64,000 nucleotides of DNA, from contig NC_064437.1 in assembly GCF_023343835.1 (NCBI RefSeq), positions 12,365,001 through 12,429,000 on the forward strand, in the 5' to 3' direction. The translations under genes and the position numbers were made by a program. The notes beneath the pieces were generated by a model. The model saw only the letters and a program-made list of their open reading frames with translations. It was not told the origin of the DNA and ran no database searches. Positions 23,601-35,100 of the stretch are shown piece after piece. Origin of the DNA: Lagopus muta (taxonomy: Eukaryota > Chordata > Aves > Galliformes > Phasianidae). The first letter of the stretch is position 1; every line of letters begins with the position of its first letter.

Positions 23601-26600
23601 TCTCACATTCTTTTTTTCCCCCTGAAGATAACATTTGGCAAAATGTTTCCCTGGAAAAAGAAAGGTATATGATTATAACCAAATGAGCCATTTGGAACTA
23701 GGAAAAAAGACAACACAAATCACACTTGTTTATAGCTAGTTTCTGCCTTTCTTTGCTTCAGAAAAGTCTACTGCACCTACTCTTAAATGATGCATTATGA
23801 CCAATGTGATCTTATAGTCTATCAATAAGAATAGCTTTTTCTCAGATTTTACTTTCTGTAGCTTCTCAATGTTTTTCATTAAACAAGAGAACTTGGAAAT
23901 TTAATTCATTAATTGACATTTTAACTTCATCAATCATCATAATGAACTTTAATAGCTACATGTTCACATTATACACACTGTTGTGGTTCAGATCTTGGTT
24001 GATTCCTTTTTTGAAAGACTTTTGAAACAATCATTGTTTTTTATGTTGTTTACATGCATTGTAGAGAAAGTGTATTGTAGGTATTATACACAGAGCATTA
24101 TCAGTATTAGCCAGTTTTGTCTTGAATCTTGCTGCTGAATAGATACCTCTGTTGAGGTACCTGAGAACTTGACTGTCACTAATAAAAGATTGATATAGAT
24201 TGGCACAGATACACAATGGCATTTCATAGCTCTTAAGTAATACATGTGCATAATGATCTGTGCCCTCTCTACTATATCTTTTGTCTTTTTACTGTTTAAG
24301 CAGACTAGCGAACCTGGTGGCATGAGCATTTTCAGTGCAATGGTAGTCTTGTCACTACATCTTTTACACTAAGTGGCTTTCTTATCAGTTGTATTGGAAG
24401 GAAGGCAGCACTCAATAATGTCAGTGTATATTTGACCTAAAAATGCCTAGTGTGTGCTTATGCATGGTTGTCTGTTTATACTTTTACACATATATGCATA
24501 TTTTAATTTTTAATCAATAAGCAAATATAAAATTGAGGAAATATCAGGGTATTCATCCAGGTCTTAGTTCAAACATGCTATGATCTGAGTAAATATGAAC
24601 ATACGAAATTCTGTATATTATGCAAAAGATCAGAGTAGAGATCATGGAAATAGCCCCTCTTGACCCCAGACTCTTCTTATTTAAAGTTTATAGATAATGA
24701 TTGCTATGACATACTCACAGACAGTTGTTTAAAGCTGCTGAGTTGAAAATATTTGGCTGAGTCTTTGGTGAAAGTTGCCTTCAGGCAAACACATGGAAAA
24801 TGATACAGTTTATTAGAGCTTAAACTGTGAAAAACTCTTGATAGTTGATGTTCACACATCACTAATAACCTGAAAAGCTATGAGTTTTAGACAGTGGTAT
24901 TAAAAGCAAATTCCATGTGATACATTGCACGAGTGCCAATTCTATTCATACAAGGGTCCAAATGTCAAAAATGTATTTAATCAGCTTTCTGAATGTTCCT
25001 GTTCATTATTTTGCTGACTTGGAAACCTTGGAGTGTTTTGTATCCATTTCATTATCTCCAAAAAGCATGAATTGTAATGGAATTTACATAAAAATCCTGC
25101 TGGAGAGTGGAGTCTTTACCGCACAGTCAGCTGCCCCTGCTAATCCAATCTTCCCCAATGCAGTTGGCCTGGCGGTTGCCAAACTCTAACAGTGGGAATC
25201 TCCTTTGTTAAGAAAAGTATGAATTTGAGCTTTAAAATGAGCAGAAGTCTTTTCTATTACTCAGGATGCCTCCTCTTGCTGAGTTTACATGAGATGTCTA
25301 GCAGGAGGTATTATTAAATAGCCTAAAAAATTAGGTAAAAAACCAATTATCTAGAAAAGCGACACAAAAAGCTTAAAGAAATGAGCATTTGAATTTTCAT
25401 TATTGAGTATCCATGGGACACCACACCACTATTTGAATTATTGTTATTAACCCTTTGCATAAAAAAGGATTTAATGCTTTTAATCAGTTTTGAATTGCAC
25501 TTTGAGGAAAGCACAAGTTGGGAATTTTAAAAAGTCTCCTCATTTCTTTCAGTGTTATTTCAGGGCTCTCATGTTTGCACTTATCTCAAAAGCATTCTAA
25601 TGTTGTATTAGATTTTTTGTGAATGTTGATTACATGGGCATTTCAGTCTTACCTTCCTTCTTTATTTAGCTGAAATTCCTAATCACTTCAGTGGGTGGTA
25701 GACAGGATTCGAGTGTTCCCTTAAATGAATTTTAGCTTCTAAAAATTCTTGGGGTTTGAGTAATGTATTCATGTTTATTTTTTTCCACTTTACAGATAAA
25801 ATCTAGAGAGCATTCATCATCACCTGGATACAAGCGATTTAAAGCAGTTCACAGTTTAGGCTGGCACCCATTTCTGGAGCTTCAGCAAAACATTAAAATC
25901 AGAACACCAATAAACAAATTTAATAGTGATTTTGTGTGACCCTTGCAAAAAGGATTTACATCATGATACACATAGTGCTAGGGAATTCTTCCCAGATCAG
26001 CTTTTGCTTTATTGCCAAAAAACTAGCCAGCTTCCCCTGCCTCAGAAAGAATGCTTTTTTCAAATTAACATTAAGGAACCTATGCTCTTTTATTGTTCTG
26101 AAAATAAAGTTTTATAATACTTCAGTCTCCTATTTTATGCCGAAGGATCCTCTGTCAGGGCCTATGCCTGGTCTGTAGGGCTTCCTGACTTTCCTGCTCA
26201 GCTTATTGTCCCAATTCTGTTTTGTTTCCTTCTTATTTCAGTCTTTGTGCCAATTCTTTTCACGCTTGTTTTCAGAAGGTTTTTTGTTGTTGTTGTTGTT
26301 TTCTTTTTTTTTGTTTTCTTTTTTTTTTTTTTATAATCCTCCTAAAAAGAATGTTCAATTTAAGTATCATCAAACAGTAAAAAGCAGCTATTGTGGCAGC
26401 ACACTTATAAGCTTCATGTCACTATGGTCACTACCAGAAATCCTCATTTAGTTTCCTTTGTTTTTACTAGGTTGTATTGATTGCTGCTGGAGCACCAGCC
26501 TTTCCAAGAGCAATCGCAGAGTAGTCTTATGGCTCTCACCCAAAATGGATTTGCCAAATAAGAGTGTTAGAAACCACTGGAATTTCTAATAGCGAAGGCA

Positions 26601-29600
26601 ATAGCAATGTCCAAGAACTGTACACTTTGATTCTGCTCATTTAGACACTATGCCAAACTCCACACTCATTTAGAAAGTGATCTGAAACCTCTGGCATCAG
26701 TGGATTTACAAGGGCAGAGTTTACTCCCCACTAATGGCACTGATGAGAATGACATAGTATTAGAAGCTTTCTTTTACCTAAAAAAAATTGGTTTCCAGAC
26801 AAACATGATATTGCTCCAGTTCAGAACTCTGTAGAAGACATATTGGCAGACTGCTGTAAAATTTGATGAATGACTTTCTGTATATGATCTACCTTAATTT
26901 TTTAAAATATATGGATGTATAGAGAATTTGTTTCTCCATCAAAAAGGCATTCTTAAGAATAGTGTAAAGCCTTCTTACCGAGGTTAATACAGGCTTGGCT
27001 CCTATCTGCTCATTTTCTGATATACTAGTTAGTTTTTCTGGGAAAAGGAATGAATGAAGCATACAGCAGGGTATGGCCAGGCCCCTTGAACATTACCACA
27101 GAATTATTGCTTGGGAAAAACTCTGTTTGAAGAGTTGTGAAAGGATATGTGATTGAGGAAAATATAATGAGGGAACCTTTAATATTTGTGTCTACATCTT
27201 TAGCTGGTGGAAAGGATGCAGATCCATTAAGCCAACGCAACTGTCCTAATTTGCACCAGCTGAGCTCCTGCTCCTTTGTTTGTGTAGCCTTGTCGGCAAC
27301 CCCTCCAAGGGAAAGCAAACATTCATTGTTCTTTCCTGGGTCACAGAAAAGTCAGTACAAAAGGATCTCAAAGTTTCCTTATCTCTCCTTTTTCATTTTC
27401 ACAACCAGCACTATTGACGCATAAGCTGTTTGAACATACAGTGCAGAACTGAATGCATGTGCTTCTGAATGTACCTGACAGTGGTTGATGGATGAGTAAT
27501 TTCCATGAGCAGAATTCATGTATTGTCATAGTTTCATGCAACATAATTCATGCTACATTAATTCAAAATGTGAAAATTAAAAACAAAACAAAACAAAACA
27601 GCACAATCTGAATCATAGTTCATTTCTGAGAAAACTAAAATCACCTTTTTCTCTATAGATTTACTGCTTAACCATTTACTTCTTTTAACAGTCATTTCAG
27701 ACCCCTCATTATTTTATTGTCATAGTGTCACAGAACCTTTTCTCAAAGATCTGCTTTTGCTCCCAGAGTCAAGGCAATGGAATATTTGGATTTGTGCAAT
27801 ACTGTCTGCAAACAAGCTATCAGTGACTGAGAGATCATCATAGAGAGACAGATGATGGTGCCTTCATTTGCATTCTCATATATACACTCCTACTGCACAT
27901 TAAGAGTTACATTACTAGCTGTGATTTTATTATTTCCCATACAGATACTTGCTTGAATTCTCATAGGATGTTTTGCGTTCATTAGAATAAGAGTAGCTCT
28001 CTTGATTAAGTTGAAATCCATATCATGAAGGGTTTTGGAAGTTATTGAAAAAGATTTTTCAAAGCTGTTTTCCAGGAAACAATTAAGCAGCTCCTTCTCA
28101 AATGTTGATAGGTACTTCCAGTCATCCAGCTTCTTTCAAAATTAATTAGGAGGTCAATACTTAGTCACCCCTTAATTAGTCAATACTAATTATAATGTAA
28201 GAAATATCACAGCAAAGCTGGAGTCCTAGGATCCACTCTCTGCTGAGATTTTAGAACAACATTTAGGACCCTGGCTGAGAAGTTGGTGCCGAATGTTTCT
28301 GGAGACAGTCTCCGATGGGCTTGCAAATCTCATTAAAATGCTGTAACCAGAATGAAATGTGGTTTGGAGTGATTTCCTTGTCCCTAATGGAAATCACCCG
28401 TTCCCAGGATATTGCTATCTCATTTTTGCCAGGGACAGTATATCCCTAAGGCTTGCAGAACACTTGGGAGTGAGGGAAATGTTTGGCCTTTGAAATAGAC
28501 AAGGTTGTGTCAAGAGTCAGTTATTCTGAAAGAAAAAAAAATATCCTTAGACTGAGAATCTTTATAAGTTTAAAACTTTTCCCTTTTCAAGTGGTACAGA
28601 CTGAGCAGTGTGCTCTGCTTGGCTGTACATTCAGCATTCTACTCAACAACAAAGTATAAATATTTCCAGAAAACCTATTTCTATATTTATTTTCAGAGTG
28701 ATGTCACTTCCTTTCTTTGTACAGCTGGCAAGAGAGGATTTTTTTTTTTTATTACAGAACTGGAGTCCAAAGCAAACTCTATTTTCAGAGAATACAGGGA
28801 CACAGCCTCTGTGCTTGCTCTGTCACCGCAGCAGTTTTCACTGCAAATAAAACAATGAAGGTTACTTTCCAGCTCTTCACCCAAATTTTCTGTGGTTTTT
28901 TGGTCTCATAAAGGCTAAAGAGCATATTTTTTGCTGGGATCCTCATGTGAAAACATTGACAGTCACTCACTAGGCAGACTCCAGTAACAATTAGTGTAAA
29001 TAGTGCTGCTCCATCCAAGAACATTAATATTTTTAACAATTGTCTTTCTAAAAATAGTGCAACTTTATGAAGATCAAAGATGAACAGAAACATCTATTTC
29101 TCTGCTGTCTTCAAAGTATTTTCTAAAAAAAAGTCCTAGATTTAAATGTTTTCTTCATTTTTCATTTATTATTCTTCATTACACAAATACAATATAATTC
29201 ATGCTCCTTTGATTCTGCTTTTATCACCATCATATTATAGATATGTTTTACATTATATCCCCTTTCGTTTACCCCCCAACATTTTACCCCCCTGAGAAGA
29301 GGTTCTTATGAGGCAAAGTGTTCAGCAGCATCCGACCCATGGTTCAGATTAAGGGTGCACTTCCCTCAAGGACCGAAATGCTGCTTGCTTTATAAATATC
29401 TTCCCAGGCTCTTTCAGTTCTAAAGGCCAGTGCTGCTGGGGTTCAGTCACTGGTGGTTAAGCAACCTTTCCTGGCTGCCTACAGCAAACACTCAGCACTT
29501 CTACCTTCTCCTGCAGGAGACTGAGTATATTTGCTGCACAACAGACCCACACACAGGAAAGAAGATATCGGGCACTGCTTTTGTACCTGCAGAGCATGTT

Positions 29601-29828
29601 TCCCCAGCCTTGGTTGCCTCATTATCAGTGTTCCTTAGAAAGATCTTTTTTAAAATACAAAGATTTGCATCCTCTTCACTTATTTACAAGTAATGCTTAA
29701 CTTGTGTGGTACAGCCATGGTTTTCAAAACAGGGCTTCTTATCCAGCCAGAAAAACTGATGCCTTAAGGAAGCAAAGCTGTTCTTCAAAATCATATATGC
29801 CTCCAGTAACTCAGTCGTGATATAAGTA
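20641..29828. other. Long non-coding stretch, nothing recognised as gene or transposon
   Basis: About 9.2 kb without a recognisable element. Simple repeats: poly(A) at 20677-20689, (TTG)n and poly(T) at 26284-26333, and (AAAAC)n at 27577-27601. A homeodomain-type motif cluster lies at 28143-28192. Open frames are 123 codons or fewer, and none resembles a known family. Two patches (25060-25200 and 28260-28440) have a more complex, less AT-biased texture and might be conserved non-coding DNA, but I see no decisive signal in them. Confidence 0.5.
28143..28192. promoter_or_regulatory. Cluster of three TAATTA cores with a duplicated 9-mer
   Basis: The homeodomain-type core TAATTA occurs at 28143-28148, 28173-28178 and 28187-28192. 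The 9-mer GTCAATACT occurs twice, at 28153-28161 and 28179-28187. Three cores within 50 bases is more than expected by chance even in AT-rich DNA, but the region could also be a decayed local duplication. Confidence 0.2.
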
Positions 29829-30085
29829 ATAGAATTATAGAAGGGATAAAGTAGTAGGGGACATTAAAGAACATCTAGTTTAAACCCTTCTGCCGTGGGC
29901 AAAGATGCCAGCACTAGATGAAGTTGCCCAGGGCACCATCCAACCTGACCTTGACCATCTCCAGGGATGGAGTACCCACAGTTCCCTAGGCAGCCTGTGC
30001 CAGGGCCTCACTGCCCTCCTAAGTAAAGGATTTCTTCCTAACATCTAACCTAAATCTCTCTTTCACTTTAAAGCCAGCATGCTCT
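29829..30085 (-). mobile_element. CR1 LINE tail, moderately diverged
   Basis: A minus-oriented CR1 3' region. Landmarks on the plus strand are 'TAGAATTATAGAAGGG' at the tail, a diverged 'ACATCTAGTTTAAACCC', 'GGGCACCATCCAACCTGACC' at about 29930-29950, 'TCCAGGGATGGAG', 'GGCAGCCTGTGCCAGGGCCTCA' in pieces near 29989-30010, 'AAGGATTTCTTCCTAACATC' and 'CTCTCTTTCACTTTAAAGCC'. These follow the order of the reverse-complemented CR1 3' UTR and the C-terminal part of ORF2. Homology fades after about 30085, so the element is 5'-truncated. The octamer tail is reduced to about two degraded units. Confidence 0.92.
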
Positions 30086-31375
30086 TAGTACTTGCTCTCC
30101 ACTTAACTATGTGGCTTCTCACTACTGATAATATGCATCTGAATTACATGGGCTGGGAAAACTGCTCCAGACAAGAAAGAAAACAGTATATCAACACCTC
30201 CACTGCCTTGGGACATGGGGTGGGTCAAGGCAGGATTAGCAACTGGTAACAGGTAATGCATCTTTTCACCAGGAAAGGTCAATTTAATGTGAGATCCCTA
30301 TCAAAAATACTCATTCAGTGCCCTAGAAATCTGGTTGAGAACTTAAGTATTTTGGTAGCTAGATTGCCCATTTTTAACATTTTACAGTGTTTTGAACTTG
30401 ATTTCCTGAAGGCTTAGATAAAGATACCAGGTATCTTGGCTCCAGTACAGGTTTTTTAGCACTTGAGTTGATATGGGAATTTTGTGTTGTGCTTTCCTTA
30501 TTTTGTATATTGTTAAATTACATTTTTTGAGGTACTCTCATCATTAATATCATTTTCTCTCAAATTCTTATGAATGTTATTTTGGAGCACTTCAGATACT
30601 TTTGTTTTAATTATATGTAATGGGAACTAAAATTATTAAAAAAGGCATACCCTTGCAAACCTGGCAAGCTCTTAAAAATCCTGGAAACCGTTAGAAAAGG
30701 AAGAAGACAATAAACAAAAATAATGTCTGGGATAAATGTCAACCAATTTTAGAAAAATCATTTTGGTTCACTATATAAAAGTAAGCATTTTCATTGAGAC
30801 TGATGTCTAAAGGAAAATAATTCCATTGATAAAACTCTTTTAGATTGCTGAGGGCAGAACCATCTAGTTTTTGGTAAATCTTCAGAACAGCCAATGAAAG
30901 CAGGGTCACGAGAAAAAAGAAGTAATCACTTCCATAATATAGAGAGTACTGAGTTCATGTACTAGCAGTTCCCTGGATGTTAATTACAGAATCTTGAAGT
31001 CTATTCAGTATTAAATAAAGAATCAATTCAATGACCTGCGAACAGATGAAATATGAAAAGGCTTCTTAGTCTGCCTTTGTACACTGATGGAAGCACTTTC
31101 AATCAGTACATTCATTTACTTATTAGAAAGTTATTCAAAAAGAACTCCACTATGAACTGCCTATAGAACAAACTAATCTGATGTCTTTCTAGGGAAGGTG
31201 AAACCCTAATATAAGAAATACACATAATAAAAAAAAATTTTGCTGATGTATTGATACACACTGATGCTATATGGCTACTTACAGATAGTAAAGGTAAAAA
31301 AAAATCACAAGATTTTGTTGTTGATGCAATGTGTGTTATGTCAGTTTGGGGAATGGAAGGCGTGGGAGAGCATGT
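30086..31375. other. Non-coding AT-rich DNA, nothing recognised
   Basis: I see no repeat, RNA or open frame worth listing between the CR1 fragment and the ATAGA microsatellite. Confidence 0.5.
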
Positions 31376-31460
31376 ATAGAATAGAATAGAATAGAATAGA
31401 ATAGAATAGAATAGAATAGAATAGAATAGAATAGAATAGAATAGAATAGAATAGAATAGA
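31376..31460 (+). repeat. (ATAGA)17 pentanucleotide microsatellite
   Basis: Seventeen perfect ATAGA pentamers run directly into the octamer tail of a minus-strand CR1. It probably arose by expansion of the CR1 tail (ATAGAATC losing TC-containing units). The minus-strand open frame over it translates into a Phe-Tyr-Ser-Ile-Leu repeat and is an artefact. Perfect repetition over 85 bases makes it likely to be length-polymorphic. Confidence 0.97.
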
Positions 31461-31515
31461 ATCATAGAATATCCTCTGTTGGAATGGACCCACACGCATC
31501 AAATCCAAATCCTGG
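31461..31515 (-). mobile_element. CR1 LINE, very short 3' end
   Basis: After the ATAGA repeat the plus strand reads 'ATCATAGAATATCC', 'GTTGGAATGGACCCACA' and 'CATCAAATCCAAATCCTGG'. This matches in order the reverse complement of a CR1 3' end of the 'GGGACCCA...GGATCATCGAGTCC' type. Only about 55 bases of body remain, so this is either an extremely 5'-truncated insertion or a remnant. Confidence 0.82.
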
Positions 31516-31935
31516 TTGTATATCTGTGCTTGAGAGTAAGATAAATAAGCACAACAAAATCAAAACAAAAACAATAGCAACAGAAGCATGATTAGGAATA
31601 GCTGCTCTTAATGGCTAAAATAAAATATGTTCTGAAAACTGAAGTATTTTGCTTGATATTTTCTGATATGAACTGAGTAAACTAGTTCAAAATTTATTCG
31701 AGAGCAAAGAGTTTTCAGTCTTCTTTCCTCTTTTTTTTTTCCTTCCTCATCTAGTATTTCTTAACTGTTTAGCTTGTGTATATTCAGAATAAATGCTTGT
31801 CATTTTTCTGTCTTGAAAGGCTGCATTTTAATAGGAGATTTTTGAGGCATGCGCAGTTAATGAGTGTTATTTTGTACAGAATCATGAAAGGATGGAACTG
31901 ATGTAAAGTCATTCTCTAATTGGCTAAGAGTTGCA
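31516..31935. other. Non-coding DNA, nothing recognised
   Basis: AT-rich DNA with a T-rich run near 31731-31742 and no gene. A sequence at about 31880 (CAGAATCATGAAAGGATGGAAC) loosely resembles a CR1 tail but is too short to call. Confidence 0.45.
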
Positions 31936-32162
31936 TTTATTCTCTAATGGAAATGTACTGCTCAAAAAACTACTGAGAAATGTTTGTGGGAATCTATCTT
32001 CAGTGTAGTGTTTACTAATCTGATCGCTAGTAGTCAGGGTGAGCTTCACAGTGCTGCTTTGGTCTTTTGGCCCTGCTGGTACTGCGGTATGAGCTGCATG
32101 GACACTTCCAACTTTTCCGCTTGTCATCATCCTCGCTTTCCACATTACACTTCTAGAAGAGG
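31936..32162. other. Exon-like patch, strand unresolved
   Basis: A GC-richer patch with several CpGs and no stops in more than one frame. Minus reading: an acceptor-like TCTTACCCTCTTCTAG ends at 32153. It is followed by 41 open codons rich in acidic and basic residues (ESEDDDKRKSWKCPC near the start), a TAG at 32029-32027 and an AATAAA at 31941-31936, which together resemble a short terminal exon. Plus reading: AG at 32036-32037, 125 open bases, then AGG|GTAAGA at 32162/32163 with an in-frame stop directly after the donor, as expected for an internal exon. Both cannot be right. I recognise no protein family, and it may instead be a conserved non-coding element or chance. Confidence 0.2.
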
Positions 32163-35100
32163 GTAAGATTTTTGTTTTTAAATGCTTGGCACCCTTCCAA
32201 ATGAAAGGTTCTATATTATAAGAGATTTTTATATATCTAGGACATTGTAGCATAAATCATAGTACTATATTGACATGTATGTGTATTTATACAATTGTAT
32301 TCCAGTCCTGATCCCCAAACCAGGTCAGTCCAACCTCAGGCTTAGTGGCTGAATATTTAATTTATCTCCTAAAGAAAACATCAATGGTTATCTGAGGGAA
32401 GTTGAGATAGTGAATATGTATACTATCTGTACAGCAGAATGAAAAGGGTTATATAAGTAACTTAGGTTAACATTACTCTTATTAATTCAAAAAACTCTTT
32501 AAAACAATAGAAATTTCTATTTTAATAATGATATACATGTACAATATTCCTTAATGCTGCACTTGTAACATAAATCCCCCCTACACACAAACATAAAAAA
32601 AAAAGTCTGGCTGAGCAGCACAACGTGTATAGTGCTTTGGGGGTCATTCATGCTTTGCTTCCATGCCTTCTTGGTGATATTTGTTCTGAGTTATTATTTG
32701 ACTAACAGGACTTGCAGGGATCTATGTGATCTAGATACTTTCTCAACACAGAAGAGCTTACATACCTTGTAATTGCCTGTAATGTATTCCAATTTTGGTG
32801 TGCGTTTGCAATTATGACATCTGGTTCTTTGCCAGACTTTTTGGGTGGCATCGCTCTACACTTAATTTTCAAAGTGTTGAGTGATGCGGTCATGGAAAAT
32901 GCTTCTTCTTTTTTTCCCCTTAAAAAAGGCAATCACACTGGGGATGTTAAAATTTATGCTAAGTCTATTCAGTGATACATAAATAGTTGTCACTTGGAGA
33001 ACTTGCTGTGCAAGCCATGATCCTGCAATATGCTTTTGCAAGGAAGTCTCAGCACCCTCAGTGCTCAATAGGCTGGCTGATGCTCAGCACCTTGTGGGAT
33101 CTGGCCTCAGAAAAGGAGAATGAAAGGACCCAATGCAAACTGGCAAACATTCAGTTGTTCCTTGTATAACTTTTCGTCTCTCTCAAAAGTAACAGTTCAA
33201 ACAAAGGATTAATTTAGAAAGAAAAAAAAATAATTAAAATTGAAAGAAAATGAGCGAGGATGATGCGTGAAAAAGAATGTTAATAAGAGCATTTGAAGAG
33301 GCAAAGAAATTAGAGAGATGAAAAACCTGATTTTTCTTTTAAATAACATTAGGGAGGTTGTAGATGTTGTTTAATAATGTCCTTGAATATTTTGCAAGCG
33401 GCACAATCACTTCATGAGATGCCAATTGCTGAAATACAGAGTTGTGATTTAAAGTGACAATGTCACCTTAGTTCTAGTCTGAGTGATGGATTCTGTTTTG
33501 AAATGGGTTATATCAAACCTAACATGGAGAGATGTGTTTGAATTTGTTTTAATTTCAATTAAAATCATTGTGGTTAAAAACACCACTCTCATAACTTTCT
33601 ATTTTAATTTTTTATCTTCTGATGTGAATTCAGATGGGCAGTACAAGATCCAAACTTCTCATCCAGTCAGCCAAGACAGACAATCAAATTTCCCAACTTG
33701 TACAGATTAGCGTTAAACATTTCTTTCCTTTTTAACTGAATTTTTAAAATACAGAGGAAGCCTATCCTTAATAGCTTGCACCTGGTTTATGTGAAAAGCT
33801 AATGTGAAATCCTGTGAGACTGACTGCTATCACTTTATTTTCATTTTTTATTATGATAAAGTGTAAAAAAAGGCAAGGTGGTGGAATAGGAAGACCTAAG
33901 TCTTTATTTCATTGTTTTTTAAGTAGCAGATTGCATAGTAAATCAAGGTAATTTATGTGCCTAGTTTATTCTTAAATTCTCCAGATTCATTAAAGTCCTG
34001 GAACTGCAACCGCACAGCAGAAAATGACCTCTTTTCCTGGCTCTTTAATCCATTTTCAAGCTGCATACACCTCTTTGAATATGTGTTAAAGTAGTAGCCT
34101 CATTTGACAAGGAGATTTCATAAAGCTTTGAAGTGTATCATTAAAAGGGACACTGTCAATTTGAATCTTTTCAAGATGACCAATTTAAAAAAGAAAATCT
34201 TTCTTAATGTTGGAGAGTTTTTTTAATTCCTAGAAAATGTCCGCAAACTTTTTTGCTCTGTGAATGTTTAGCAGCATTATTTGGAAGACTGGGGAATATT
34301 CCTAGCATCGTCATAGTGATTAATCTTGAACACTTTCATATTCTCCCCCACACACGCATCTTTTTCTCTAGCAGGAGCCCAGCCCAGTGCATCCAGTCTA
34401 CCTGAGGCCTGTAAATCCTCCTAGCTTTATGTTAAAACTTTGGAACAGGACTCCACTAGAACATTGCTTTGTCCTGATTTGGGGCACTGTGCTTATTTTC
34501 CTTCTCTGCCTGCTGTTTGGTGAGGTTTTCAGCTCTGATCTTTGCAGCGTGTCTCCAGCAGCCCCCTGCCTGCAGAGCTGCTCTGCCAACCACCCTTCCT
34601 GTCATGGGTCCTTGACAGACGAGCTATGCCAGATGTCGCTGCCACAGTTCTGGATATTTCTGCTCACAGCTGTCCATCTTACAGCTCTGCTGGAAATTAC
34701 TGTCAACCTACAGGGACGAGAGAGAGAAACATGTGCCTGTATGTTAACCACCTCCATTGCATTGCCTGTTAATTGAAAGAGTCTTTGCCCTCATCTCCCA
34801 GCCAGTCACTGGGATTGCAGTCTTGAGTGGAGGGGCAGAACAGGCACTGGGAAGCAGTGGCAGCAAAAGCTGGGGCAGCTTTGTACTTCAGTGCATGTGA
34901 AACAGAGCACAAACTACCTGTGCTAAGTAAACAGGGAGAAAATTGAGTGAAAAGGGGTCTTTAATCTTTTTCAGCTACACTGCATGACACGCTTCTAGAT
35001 GAGAAAGTGGTTTTCATTCTCACAATGTCCTTTTAAAATATATATATTTTTCCCAGTAAAGTTTTTAAACTGAGAATTTTTTATCCAAGCGATTAAAGTT

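Noticed and set aside
31112..31495. Minus-strand open frame encoding a repeated Phe-Tyr-Ser-Ile-Leu peptide
   Set aside because: It is the translation of the (ATAGA)17 microsatellite.
31875..31915. CAGAATCATGAAAGGATGGAAC, resembling a reversed CR1 end
   Set aside because: Too short and too diverged, with no further CR1 landmarks.
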